Shown: positions 52,530 through 61,889 of the stretch, piece by piece | How the letters are laid out: the number at the start of each line of letters is the position of its first letter | How positions within the stretch are numbered: the stretch's first letter is position 1 | Assembly (NCBI GenBank): GCA_009767595.1 | Contig: VSDK01012944.1 | Coordinates: 15,358 to 79,357, forward strand | DNA length: 64,000 nucleotides | Direction: 5' to 3' | From: Symbiodinium kawagutii | Taxonomy: Eukaryota > Sar > Dinophyceae > Suessiales > Symbiodiniaceae | Notes under the pieces: generated by a model | What the model was told of the DNA's origin: nothing | Database searches by the model: none | Seen by the model: only the letters and a program-made list of their open reading frames with translations | Position numbers and translations under genes: made by a program

Positions 52530-55500
52530 ATGCGATGTCATGCGCCAAAAAGTGTCAAGTTTGCCACACTGATTGAGGCCTACGAGTGCTCCGAACCTTC
52601 GCAGCCTTGTGCAGCAGGTCAGTGCAAACGACCCGGATATTCCACTGAGCAGCTCCTGCGCGGCTATGTGCATCCCATCATGGAGACCCATGACTATGTC
52701 TGCCCCGCGTCAGCTCAGCGTCTTGCTTGGCATCTTCAGTGGAACGTTCTACACGAATGCGATCTTGCCCCTCATCAAGATCTACATGATACCAACTTTT
52801 CTTTATTGCACTCAGGTTCGACCGTTGAGGAGCCGCTGACCATTTTTGCAGCGTTGAGCCCACCGTCCAACCTGTGTGGTTCCCTGCCCTTCGTGGTTCC
52901 CGTCCGCATTGAAGAGGATGAGATCGACAGATTCTCCCTCATGCAAGCACCGGTTCTACGACAACTTCGTATGGTCTTTTTCATGAAAGGTGCTCCTGGC
53001 ACCCCCGCTACAGTTCGTGGAGGTGGTCGTGCCGAATTCCTTTCTGATGTTGCTGGCGCTTTAGCCATTGTGAGTGACGACATCGTTGCCATACATGACC
53101 TTGCTGTCCCTCTCCCAGGGATCAACCACGATGAGAAACCTGTCATTGTTGAGAGGCATGGTGACATCCCTTGGACCTCGACCAACAAGCTTGTGATCTG
53201 TGATGTGATCATGTACCACCCTGGGCCTGCAAGTCAGCCGGCTCCTACAACCACAGTCAGGAAAGTTCTTGTGGTCCGTCACATTTTGGATCGACAGGAA
53301 GTCTTCCACCTTTGTCGGGTGGGACATTACTGCTCTGTTATGGGTGACTCCTGTCTTCTCTACCACAACGATCGTCCCTGGCTCATTCAGCGACCTGAGA
53401 TGCATGATGTCAACCATGGGGACGTCTTCACTGTACATGTTCCTCCATTTGATGAACAGACAGATACTTGTCGTGCAGTCTGCAATGTTGAAGATCAAGC
53501 TGCCAACCGTTGTGGAGAAGCTTACTCGGATATCGACTCCTTTGTTGTCACTCCGGTACATTCCAATGTCCCCGAGCTCAACACTGATGAGGAGGGCAGC
53601 CCCTCGATGACAGGAGCTACTGACTGTCCCGATTGCCGCCAATTTGCGGTATGGTTCATTGACCATGCCCATTACCTACGCTGCCCTCGACCCAAGCTTG
53701 TTCGAATCTGCGCTAGGCAGAATACATGGAGAGACCAGCTCGCTGCCGCCTGGTCTGATGTCATGACCCGGAATGCACCGTTTCGGGTATCTCTGGTGCA
53801 TCCACAACCCGCTTCCTTGGACTTTGTTGCGGACAGCTACCACCCCGATTTGCTGCATGTTGTCGTCGAGCAACATCTCCAGCTCGCCCGAACTGCACTT
53901 CTTGTTGCATTTCCTGGTGTGATTCGTGATGATGTCAACGACCATATTATGGCTTTCTCCACGATGTCTATGACCTGTGGACAGCTTGTGCTAAGGCATT
54001 CGGGCTTGGATGCTTGGTGCTCGAATCGACCATGCGCTTTGCATCATGGACCTCTGCAATTGGAGGACCTTGAACTTACCACGCTGGCCTCAGCTTCTTT
54101 GCTGAAACTCACTTCCACTACGCCCACCCAGGATGATGTTGGGGACGCTTTGAGTTTGTTGCAAGTTGCGCAGAAGCGTGATCTGCCGTTTGGTACTGCA
54201 TCCTTTCTCTTTCGGGATGACTGTGCTGATTTCCTTGATGAGGAACTCCAACCTGGAGACGGTCTTGATCTCTCTCCCCAACAGCATGATGAAGAAGCAG
54301 TCTGGCATCCAGACCATGCTCATCAGGAAGGTGTTCCTCCTGAGCTCTCCTCTGATGACGAGGACGACGACACCGACACCTTCACTGACATTTTCCATTT
54401 GTGGAGGACATCTGTTAGATTGCGACCAGCTGATGATGAACAAGGTGCTCATTTTCGCACTTTCTTTCTTCATGGGGAAACTCAACGCCGTTGTGATACA
54501 CCACGCAACGTCTTTTTGGGCCCTGACCACCTCAACTGGTTCACCAGACTACGTGAAGCCTGGAGGGATATGGACGATGTCATGGAAGACCTACACTATT
54601 ATGTGGTCAAACCCAATCCACCCCGAAATCCAGCTGATGATGCTGCGGGCTACATCATCCTGGTGCAGAAGCCTTTTGAGGACTACACTGCTGCGCTCAT
54701 TTCCGCCAGAGCTCTTGATTTGGCTTGGGCCCATGTGGCGTTGTTTGCCCAGCCCAATCAAAATTGGTATTCGCTGGTGCTTTTATCGCAGCTTTCTCCA
54801 CTTTGCTTCCGTGGACCTGCGCATTATCATTGTGAAGTTTTCGCAGGGACTGGAGAAGTGACTCGCGCCTCGCGGGTGAATCTCTGGAATGGACTTGGTA
54901 TCATTGTGCAAGTCTATCATGCACCTGATTTACCTGATGACCTTCTTGCTGATCAGACGGTTACAGATGTGGAACCCTCGCCAGGTTTGATTGAGGCCCT
55001 GAGCCTGACGCAGCTTTATCGTGATGCTGTGACTGACTTTGACGCAGGGAACGTGCCCTTTCATACCTGGTTTCTTCATCATGAAGTCTGGCTTCGTTGT
55101 GAGACCCCACGACTTCTTGTCCTCAATGAGGACTCTTCCACTTGGGAGGCTACGATACGTGAACTATGGAGCGATCGAGTTCACCCTTTTGATTCATTGA
55201 AGATTGATGTGATCGAGCCACAGCCCGACTTTGAGGGTTCGATGCCGGCCTCCCTCCACATCATTATTTCGCAGGGGTTCACATCCTTGGATCCAAACTA
55301 TGGCATTCTCCTTTCAATGCTCCATGGATGGACCAGCTCTTTCTTTGCCGTCTCTGTGCCACCCAGGATTATCCCGGGTCGGCTTCTATGGCATTGTGAT
55401 CTTATTGAAACTTGTGGACCAGGACCCCGTGACCACTTTTGCACCTTCTGGAAGGGTCGCCAACAGTTGAGTCCAACTGGTTACATTGCAACCTCAGATG

Positions 55501-56009
55501 GACTTCACCTGCACGTCCTTGCAGAACCACGCCGCCCTGAACCAGATGGTGTCATGCTGCTGCAGCGTGCTTCGAGGTATTCAGGTGCAGTGCCACGGGT
55601 ATCTGAGCGCCTAATAGCTCAGCAGGTGGCTCATACTGAGCAGCCAGAACCCGATGGACATCCAACACATCCTGCACCTGTTGGCGCCCCAACCGCCCTA
55701 CCTTGCGAAGGGAAGGTCCATGTCCCGTTTGACTCGGTATTTGAGGCCTTTTCCCGTTTTGACCTGCATCTTTTTCTTCCGCAGTACGATCTTTGCGAGC
55801 AGTTTGCCACTACCCTACACCCTGCTTCGTTTAGTTGGCTCCAGCAATGGTGGACTCCTGGTATGCCTTTCACTGAACTGCAGATCTATGTTGATGGATC
55901 AGCTTGTGCTAGCGCCGAGCAAGCTGGGCTTGCTGTTGCGGCTTGGGTCCTCTGGCAAGATGAATGGTTCTTTGCTGGTGCTTTATCATCCGCTCTTCTG
56001 CTGCTATGA
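52530..56009 (+). CDS. LINE ORF2, N-terminal part: triplicated unknown domain and start of RNase H
   Basis: The frame runs from the first ATG after ORF1 to TGA 56007-56009. The N-terminal part (52.5-53.6 kb) has no known domain. Three related segments follow, at about 53640, 54445 and 55055. Their shared core is F..WF+.H...LRC..PR......TW...+...W.D (for example HTWFLHHEVWLRCETPR), then a V.P.P pattern and a hydrophobic strand. The last 40 codons open an RNase H fold with LQIYVDGSACAS (first catalytic Asp at 55893). The frame breaks there by one base. The true start could also lie upstream by frameshifting from ORF1. Confidence 0.65.
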   Translation: MRCHAPKSVKFATLIEAYECSEPSQPCAAGQCKRPGYSTEQLLRGYVHPIMETHDYVCPASAQRLAWHLQWNVLHECDLAPHQDLHDTNFSLLHSGSTVEEPLTIFAALSPPSNLCGSLPFVVPVRIEEDEIDRFSLMQAPVLRQLRMVFFMKGAPGTPATVRGGGRAEFLSDVAGALAIVSDDIVAIHDLAVPLPGINHDEKPVIVERHGDIPWTSTNKLVICDVIMYHPGPASQPAPTTTVRKVLVVRHILDRQEVFHLCRVGHYCSVMGDSCLLYHNDRPWLIQRPEMHDVNHGDVFTVHVPPFDEQTDTCRAVCNVEDQAANRCGEAYSDIDSFVVTPVHSNVPELNTDEEGSPSMTGATDCPDCRQFAVWFIDHAHYLRCPRPKLVRICARQNTWRDQLAAAWSDVMTRNAPFRVSLVHPQPASLDFVADSYHPDLLHVVVEQHLQLARTALLVAFPGVIRDDVNDHIMAFSTMSMTCGQLVLRHSGLDAWCSNRPCALHHGPLQLEDLELTTLASASLLKLTSTTPTQDDVGDALSLLQVAQKRDLPFGTASFLFRDDCADFLDEELQPGDGLDLSPQQHDEEAVWHPDHAHQEGVPPELSSDDEDDDTDTFTDIFHLWRTSVRLRPADDEQGAHFRTFFLHGETQRRCDTPRNVFLGPDHLNWFTRLREAWRDMDDVMEDLHYYVVKPNPPRNPADDAAGYIILVQKPFEDYTAALISARALDLAWAHVALFAQPNQNWYSLVLLSQLSPLCFRGPAHYHCEVFAGTGEVTRASRVNLWNGLGIIVQVYHAPDLPDDLLADQTVTDVEPSPGLIEALSLTQLYRDAVTDFDAGNVPFHTWFLHHEVWLRCETPRLLVLNEDSSTWEATIRELWSDRVHPFDSLKIDVIEPQPDFEGSMPASLHIIISQGFTSLDPNYGILLSMLHGWTSSFFAVSVPPRIIPGRLLWHCDLIETCGPGPRDHFCTFWKGRQQLSPTGYIATSDGLHLHVLAEPRRPEPDGVMLLQRASRYSGAVPRVSERLIAQQVAHTEQPEPDGHPTHPAPVGAPTALPCEGKVHVPFDSVFEAFSRFDLHLFLPQYDLCEQFATTLHPASFSWLQQWWTPGMPFTELQIYVDGSACASAEQAGLAVAAWVLWQDEWFFAGALSSALLLL

Positions 56010-56300
56010 TCGCGGCTAAACTCGCTTTCGACATTCTCAAGTTGGGTCACTCGCACCTTTTCCGCCCAGATGTCAAACTGCTGTATGATTGCATTACGGT
56101 TGGACAACAGCTTGCAGGCCGATGGCAATCGCAAAGCTGTCCCAAGTTGCATACGGCAATCAGGAGCACAGTCCGCCTTATTGAGACTCTGTGCCACTGT
56201 GCTGTCCAAGGTGAACATGTTTACGGACATTGTGGACATCCGGGCAATGAATTGGTTGACACCCTCGCCTATCAGGCTATGCAGGGAGTTGCTCTTCATG
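55880..56300 (+). other. RNase H domain split by a frameshift
   Basis: The first half IYVDGSACASAEQAGLAVAA ends in one frame. The second half, in the next frame, reads SSAAMIAAKLAFDILK, KLLYDCITVGQQLAG and YGHCGHPGNELVDTLAYQA. Two of the later acidic positions (D of LLYD, D of LVDT) are present, but where RNase H has E (R.E+.A) there is Ala (SAAMIAAK). It lies upstream of the endonuclease, whereas in most LINEs with RNase H it follows the RT. Confidence 0.6.
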
Positions 56301-59300
56301 ATCTACAACCCTTTCTTCAAGACTGCACCTCCCGGACAGCTCAGACCACTTGGCCTTGGTTTTGGATGCTATTTCATGGTTCCTACCCGGTGAATTGGGA
56401 TGCGCAGATGCTGGAGTTGCCGGCAGGCCCTTCTACTACACCTTCGCTCAAGATCTTTCCTGAATCTTTGCGTGAGGAACCGCCTTTGGCCGAGACGGTC
56501 TTTGAGATCGATGTCCGTGTGTGCAGCTACAATGTCCTGTCGCTCCGAGAGAATTCCCGTTCCCGCAATGGTGATCCTTCTGCTGACGGAATTGGTGGAC
56601 CTGCTTTGCGTGAGCTGCTCCTCCAACAGCTTGACACTCTACAAATTTTGATCGCAGGTTTTCAGGAGACCCGCATCAAGAACACCCATTGGTCGCATGA
56701 TGAGCGCTACTTCCTCTTCAAGGGTGCTGCCTCCAGACGTGGTCAAGGAGGAATTCTTGCTGCTTTCTCTCGTTCCAGGCCTTATGGTTTCCAAAAGAGT
56801 GCTGATGATGACCACCTTGATGTCCCGCTTTTCTTCAGGTTGGACCATTTTGGCATCCTGCATTCTGATGAACGTCTCTTGATCGTGAAGATTTGTGCAC
56901 CCGGCTTACGTTGCTTGGTTATCGTTGGACATGCACCTCACTCGGGAGCTTCCCTTGCAGACATCTGTTCTTGGTGGGATGGAGTTGGCAATCGGATACC
57001 TGTGGCATTCCGGACTTTCCCGATTGTGCTACTCATTGATGCCAACGCCAAAGTTGGGGGCGAGCTCAGCCAACACATCGGGGACCACACTGCGGATGCC
57101 CCTGATGAAAAGAGTGGACCCTTCCTCGACTTTCTCCGAGAACATCAACTTTACTTGCCTGCAACTTTTGCTTCATTTCACAATGGCCCCTCCTCTACTT
57201 GGACCCATACTAGTGGAGCACAGTCCCGCATCGATTTTGTGGCACTGCCCCTTGAATGGCAGGTCTCACATTGCCGCTCTTGGGTTGACCAAACCGTTGA
57301 GCTTGGGCATGAGGTTGAGGACCACCGACCTACCTGTGTCTGGTTTCGAAGACCTGTCATACACCGGGCTGCCCCTCGACCTCTTAGACCTCTACGACCT
57401 GCTCCTCGTGATCTTGAACATTTTGAGCCGCCTACACAAGGCTATGTTGAGGACTGGAGTTTGGATGTTTCTACTCATGCCTGGTCGCTTGATCGCCAGC
57501 TTTCTACTCAACTTCAGCGTTGTCCGAAGCTGCCGAAACGTGCACCCCGTAAGCTCAGCATGAGTGCGCCTACCTGGGATCTGGTATGTACCAAGCGAGA
57601 CCTTCGCCTGCATCTCCGAGAGCTATGGCATCAACGGGACAAGGTATTGGTTGCTGCTGTTTTTCAGACCTGGGCTCGCTCTGGTGCTCTTCATGATGGA
57701 ACTCATCCTGCTGGCCAGTTCGATGCTTGCCTTTCTTCGCTTGACCATTCCATTGCCTCCACTCAACGTGACCTCAAGACTACAGCTCGAGCTGTTGTCA
57801 AGGCTGTTCGACTTGATGATCAAACCTTTTACACCTCGCTCTTGAGTGAAGGAGCAGACTTTTTGGAGCCAACACAGGCTCGCCGTTTGTGGCAGGTATT
57901 ACGGCGTGCCCTCCCGAAACATCGTCAACGGAAGATGCAGCCACCTGCTTTGATGAATGCCTCCTTTGAAGGACAATGGCAGCCCTACTTTGAGAAGTTG
58001 GAGGCTGGTCGTTCTATGTCGTCCAGTACGCTATTGAACCACTATGTCTCACAATGCAACGCGGAGATGTTGCCGGCTGATACTACCCTGCAACTCAATG
58101 AACTACCTACCTTGCAGGCTTTGGAGGATGTCATTCGCCAAGTTCAACCTGATCGCTCCACTGGCCTAGACCTGGTGCCTTCTGCTTTGTACCGTGCGTG
58201 GGCCCCGGAGCTTGCGGTTATGCATTACCCTCTTATTTTGAAGGAGTTTTGTTGGGGGGTGGAACCCCTCCAACACAAAGGAGGCCCTATGAGTCTCATT
58301 CCGAAGCGTCCACATCCTTCTGAAGTTTGCCACCATCGGGGCATCATGCTCCTTGGTACAATTGCCAAGCGCACACACGCGCTGCTTCGGCAACGTCTTA
58401 TGGAACTCCTTTCTCCTCAACGTCTTCCTGGACAGATTGGAGGGTTTGCGGCCCAATCCGTTCTCTTTGGGTCCCATGCCTTGGCCACCATTGCAAGGAT
58501 TGCCGACGCCAAGGGCATCTCAAGCGGTTTTCTGTTCATTGACATCAAGAACGCATTTCACCAGTTGATCAGGGAGTTTGTGGTTGGCATTGGAGACCGT
58601 TCCGCACTGGATGAGGTCATCGCTCACTTGGATGCTGACTATCAGTCAGATGACTTCCTGCGACATCTTCAGGCACTTCCTTCACTGCTTGAACGTCTTG
58701 GTGCACCACCAGGTATCCGCAGACTTTTCCGCAATGTTCACTCTTCCACGTGGTGCACTTTGGACCGTACAAAGCTCTTTCAGACCTGCAAAGGGACCCG
58801 CCCTGGCAGCCCCATTGCTGATGCCATCTGGCATGCTTTGACCCATGAAGTGATGACCAACATTGTTGAACGACTTCGGCAGTGGCCTGACTTCATGGCG
58901 TTTTACCATGAGTTTGACATTGACTTGGTTACGGTGATCTGGGCGGATGACATCGCGATTCCTGTCTTTTCTCGAGATGGGACTTTGTTGGTTGGGCTTG
59001 TTCGAGAATTGACGTGCTTAGTTGCCGAGGTTTTCTACAAGTACGGCCTGCCCCTCAATACTGAGTGTGGAAAGACCAGTGCAGTGCTCACATTTCATGG
59101 GCGACATGCACCACAGCTTCGTCGTGAAATTCTACTTGGAGAGCGCCCAGGAGTTGATTGCAGACCCAGCCGAGGCCCATCTTTTTGGCTCCACTTCGTG
59201 CCGCGTTACAAGCACCTTGGCACGCTCTTTACTGGTGATCGCACATATCAATGTGAAGTCGCGCAACGTATTGGCACCGCTTGCTCAGCATTTGCACAGC

Positions 59301-60883
59301 TGGCTCGCCCTATCCTCTGCAACAGACATCTGCCACTCGCTTTGAGACTTCGCTTATTTCAGGCGCTCATCGCTGCGAAGCTCTTCTTTGGAGTCGGCTC
59401 GTGGCCTTTGTTGCCATCGAAGTTGATGGACCGACTGCAGACCGTTTGGGTTGGTCTTCTTCGCCGAGTTCTTCGTCTTCCTGCCCATCTTTCACATGCT
59501 CGTGCTGCTGATGTACTTAGTCGTGCGCAGGCATCCTCTGTCCGTGCCAAGCTTGCAGTTGAAAGGTTGCGCTATGCTCAGAAGCTTTTCCAGCATGGCC
59601 CCGCATTTCTGCAGCACCTCCTTCATTTGGAGCGGGCTCATACTGCCAGTTCCTGGCTGGATGGACTTTCTCATGACCTCCGTTGGCTGTCGGAACTCCT
59701 GCCAGATATTCCAACAGAATGGGCGTTGGACATGACGGACATCATTGATCGTTGGCAAGCTGACTCACGACCCTCTTGGAAGAGTCTTCTTCGTCGTGCA
59801 TGGCGAGTTCATCTTTTTCAAGAGCAGTATATGTTGCGAGTCCACCAGTCCCATGAAGAGATCTTTCGAGTGCTCAAACAGAGCGGAGGACAGTTCTCCC
59901 CAGATCCCTTGGCAAGGCCATCTACCACCAAGGACTACCGATGTGATTGTGGCAAGACCTTTACCACGGGCCAGGGCCTTGCTTGCCACAAACGCTTGGT
60001 GCATGGGATCCATGCTCCTGAACGAGCATTTACCAGCCAGGCCACGTGCCAACACTGTCTCCGTTTCTTTTGGACTACTTGTCGCCTTCACCAACATCTC
60101 TCGTATGTACCAAGATCAGGGAAACCTAACCCGTGTTTCGCTGCCTTGCAAGCTGCCAACGCTGTGGTGCCCTATGAGGCTGTCAACCTGCCGCCTTCTC
60201 TTAAAGGCCATTGCCGTTTTGATGCCCTCCAGTGTGAAGGACCCACTGTGCCTTTGGTTCCTTGGCAACACCGTGAGATTGAGGAGGTGCAACATGGGAT
60301 TGCTTTAATCGAGGAGCAGCTTCGCTTTGAAGTTCCTCCCGACCATCTTGCCCCAGGTGCAAGGCTTGGAGATGCATTGGCAGCTCTCACCCGAAGCTGG
60401 TTTCAAGGTGGAAGTGCTCAAGCGACTTTTCGTGAGCGGCGAGCACTTCTTGGGGATGCATGGACCAGCTTTCTTGCGGAGTATGATGAGACCTTCCAGG
60501 AATGGGTTGGCTTCCTCTTCCTCGAGTGGGGCTACCACTACCTGCCCGACCTCGTTGCGGAGCTCATTGACGGCGAGGCAGAACAAGTCATTTATGACGA
60601 GTTCTATGACATCGCCCAGGGCCTACCTCGTGTACACCTTGAACAACGTCTTGGTCGCCTTCAAGGACGCCTTCGCCTTCTTCAAGCTGCCCAACCTCCT
60701 GCAGTACCTCATCGCCCCATTTATTGGGGACCAGCTAATGATGGTGAACGTCATCGACAGCTGTCCATTGTCCCACGGTTGTTGCGCGAGCAACGACTAT
60801 GGCAGACAGAGCTTCGCAAGGTTGCGTGGATGGATTTTCCACCAGCCACCAGGACAGCCCTTTCCTTTGGTGACTATTGGTGA
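55964..60883 (+). CDS. LINE ORF2, central part: endonuclease, reverse transcriptase, zinc fingers
   Basis: Numbered from 55964. The APE-type endonuclease spans about 185-460: Asn190 in CSYNVLSL, Glu235 in AGFQETRI, Asp359 and Asn361 in LLIDANAKVGG, Asp424 in SRIDFV and Asp453-His454 in EVEDHRPT, a full catalytic set. The reverse transcriptase spans about 700-1200: STGLDLVPSALYRAW, motif A FIDIKNAFHQL (Asp860), CKGTRPGSPI, and motif C WADDIAI (Asp995, Asp996). Two fingers follow, CDCGKTF..H..VH (Cys1327, Cys1329, His1342, His1347) and CQHCLRFFW..HQH. The last part has no known domain. The frame ends at TGA 60881-60883 after an apparent one-base shift. The enzymes nick target DNA and copy LINE RNA at the nick. 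Confidence 0.85.
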   Translation: MVLCWCFIIRSSAAMIAAKLAFDILKLGHSHLFRPDVKLLYDCITVGQQLAGRWQSQSCPKLHTAIRSTVRLIETLCHCAVQGEHVYGHCGHPGNELVDTLAYQAMQGVALHDLQPFLQDCTSRTAQTTWPWFWMLFHGSYPVNWDAQMLELPAGPSTTPSLKIFPESLREEPPLAETVFEIDVRVCSYNVLSLRENSRSRNGDPSADGIGGPALRELLLQQLDTLQILIAGFQETRIKNTHWSHDERYFLFKGAASRRGQGGILAAFSRSRPYGFQKSADDDHLDVPLFFRLDHFGILHSDERLLIVKICAPGLRCLVIVGHAPHSGASLADICSWWDGVGNRIPVAFRTFPIVLLIDANAKVGGELSQHIGDHTADAPDEKSGPFLDFLREHQLYLPATFASFHNGPSSTWTHTSGAQSRIDFVALPLEWQVSHCRSWVDQTVELGHEVEDHRPTCVWFRRPVIHRAAPRPLRPLRPAPRDLEHFEPPTQGYVEDWSLDVSTHAWSLDRQLSTQLQRCPKLPKRAPRKLSMSAPTWDLVCTKRDLRLHLRELWHQRDKVLVAAVFQTWARSGALHDGTHPAGQFDACLSSLDHSIASTQRDLKTTARAVVKAVRLDDQTFYTSLLSEGADFLEPTQARRLWQVLRRALPKHRQRKMQPPALMNASFEGQWQPYFEKLEAGRSMSSSTLLNHYVSQCNAEMLPADTTLQLNELPTLQALEDVIRQVQPDRSTGLDLVPSALYRAWAPELAVMHYPLILKEFCWGVEPLQHKGGPMSLIPKRPHPSEVCHHRGIMLLGTIAKRTHALLRQRLMELLSPQRLPGQIGGFAAQSVLFGSHALATIARIADAKGISSGFLFIDIKNAFHQLIREFVVGIGDRSALDEVIAHLDADYQSDDFLRHLQALPSLLERLGAPPGIRRLFRNVHSSTWCTLDRTKLFQTCKGTRPGSPIADAIWHALTHEVMTNIVERLRQWPDFMAFYHEFDIDLVTVIWADDIAIPVFSRDGTLLVGLVRELTCLVAEVFYKYGLPLNTECGKTSAVLTFHGRHAPQLRREILLGERPGVDCRPSRGPSFWLHFVPRYKHLGTLFTGDRTYQCEVAQRIGTACSAFAQLARPILCNRHLPLALRLRLFQALIAAKLFFGVGSWPLLPSKLMDRLQTVWVGLLRRVLRLPAHLSHARAADVLSRAQASSVRAKLAVERLRYAQKLFQHGPAFLQHLLHLERAHTASSWLDGLSHDLRWLSELLPDIPTEWALDMTDIIDRWQADSRPSWKSLLRRAWRVHLFQEQYMLRVHQSHEEIFRVLKQSGGQFSPDPLARPSTTKDYRCDCGKTFTTGQGLACHKRLVHGIHAPERAFTSQATCQHCLRFFWTTCRLHQHLSYVPRSGKPNPCFAALQAANAVVPYEAVNLPPSLKGHCRFDALQCEGPTVPLVPWQHREIEEVQHGIALIEEQLRFEVPPDHLAPGARLGDALAALTRSWFQGGSAQATFRERRALLGDAWTSFLAEYDETFQEWVGFLFLEWGYHYLPDLVAELIDGEAEQVIYDEFYDIAQGLPRVHLEQRLGRLQGRLRLLQAAQPPAVPHRPIYWGPANDGERHRQLSIVPRLLREQRLWQTELRKVAWMDFPPATRTALSFGDYW

Positions 60884-61802
60884 TGAGGCTTCCCCTGTGT
60901 TCTTGCTGGTGCATTTGTTTGCGGGGCGCAGACGCCGTGCTGATTTCCATGACTATGTGCTGCAGTTTGCCGAGCAGTGGGGTATCCCGGTTTGTGTCCT
61001 CTCGCTGGATACTGCGATCGCTCCCTATCTTGGTGATTTGCGGGCATCTTCGGAAACCTGGCTTCGACTACTGGATGCCTTTGACAACCAGCTCATCTCA
61101 GGCACGCTGCTCGGCTCACCGTGTGAGACGTTCTCACAAGCTCGTTACAATCCACCTCCAGATGATGGCTCCGCTACCAAGAAGTGGCCCCGTCCTCTTC
61201 GAGATGCACTTAACATCTTCGGTTTGGACCGGCTCACCTTGCGTGAGTACAAGCAAGCTGCGCAAGGGCATGATTTTGTACTTCAAGGTCTACGTACCCT
61301 CGCTGCCCACATCTCCGGAGGAGGACTGTTTTGCAGCGAGCATCCGGCGATCCCAGAGGACAAGGCCAAGGCATCCATCTGGACTATGGCGCTTACAGAG
61401 CTTTTGCGTGCTCATCCAGACGCGCAGCTTCTGACCTTTGCCCAATTCCGGTGGGGCGCTGAGACAGTCAAACCGACCTGTCTCCTTGCATACAATGCAC
61501 CGAAAGCGAAGCAGCACCTGTACAAGCACGCCGATTTGGACCTTCCCGTTCCACAACAGGTTGCCATCGGCAAGAACGACAGCAACAACTTCTGCACAGC
61601 TGCTCTGAAAGAATATCCGCCAAGACTATGTGCAGGTCTAGCGGAGATTTTCATCCAACGCTTGAGACAAGCATGGATCCACGGGAACACAGTTACCCGG
61701 CACATCCCAGCAGGCTCTGTTTTGGCTCATTGGATTCAGGATGTAAAGAATGCCAATCGGCACTATGGCCGTACCTGGCTCCCTGACTACCAAGCCCTGT
61801 AG
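60850..61802 (+). CDS. LINE ORF2, C-terminal part: cytosine-5 methyltransferase-like domain
   Basis: After a frame change near 60850 the frame reads VFLLVHLFAGRRRRADFHDY, then LSLDTAIAPYLGDLRASSET, LLGSPCETFSQARYNPP and FCSEHPAI. This order resembles C5-methyltransferase motif I (LFAG), motif IV with its Pro-Cys (G.PC..FS.A) and motif VI (ENV-like, here SEHP). It stops with TAG at 61800-61802. The SAM-binding glycines of motif I are replaced by Arg (AGRRRR), so activity is uncertain. LINEs with captured cytosine methyltransferases have been described in Symbiodinium. This domain could be a divergent relative. A different Rossmann-fold enzyme is the alternative. Confidence 0.6.
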
Positions 61803-61877
61803 CTTTTTCTGCTGGTAATTCTCTGCAATAGGCACAAGTTACCTTGACTTTTCTGCCTGGAAATGAGAAAAATGAGA

Positions 61878-61889
61878 ATGGTCCAATCG
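61878..61889. repeat. Right target-site duplication of the LINE
   Basis: ATGGTCCAATCG, identical to the left copy at 50990-51001. Confidence 0.7.

Larger units (their letters stand above)
51002..61877 (+). mobile_element. Near-complete LINE (non-LTR retrotransposon), about 10.9 kb
   Basis: A 12-bp duplication (50990-51001 and 61878-61889) bounds the element. Order: 5' leader of about 260 bases, ORF1 with zinc finger, ORF2 with a long N-terminal region, RNase H, APE-type endonuclease, reverse transcriptase, C2H2 fingers and a methyltransferase-like domain, then a 75-base 3' end with no poly-A but AAATGAG/AAAAATGAG simple repeats. No long terminal repeats are present. Two opposite one-base frameshifts (near 55.99 and 60.85 kb) break ORF2. 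All catalytic signatures of endonuclease and RT are kept, so insertion was probably recent. It lies on the same strand as the host genes around it. Confidence 0.85.

Noticed and set aside
53061-54530. Minus-strand frames of 145-203 codons inside the LINE
   Set aside because: They are antisense shadows of ORF2 with no recognisable domain.
60327-60849. N-terminal part of the last LINE frame before the methyltransferase-like domain
   Set aside because: Over these bases the other frame continues the ORF2 protein with better composition, so the frame is a shadow until about 60850.
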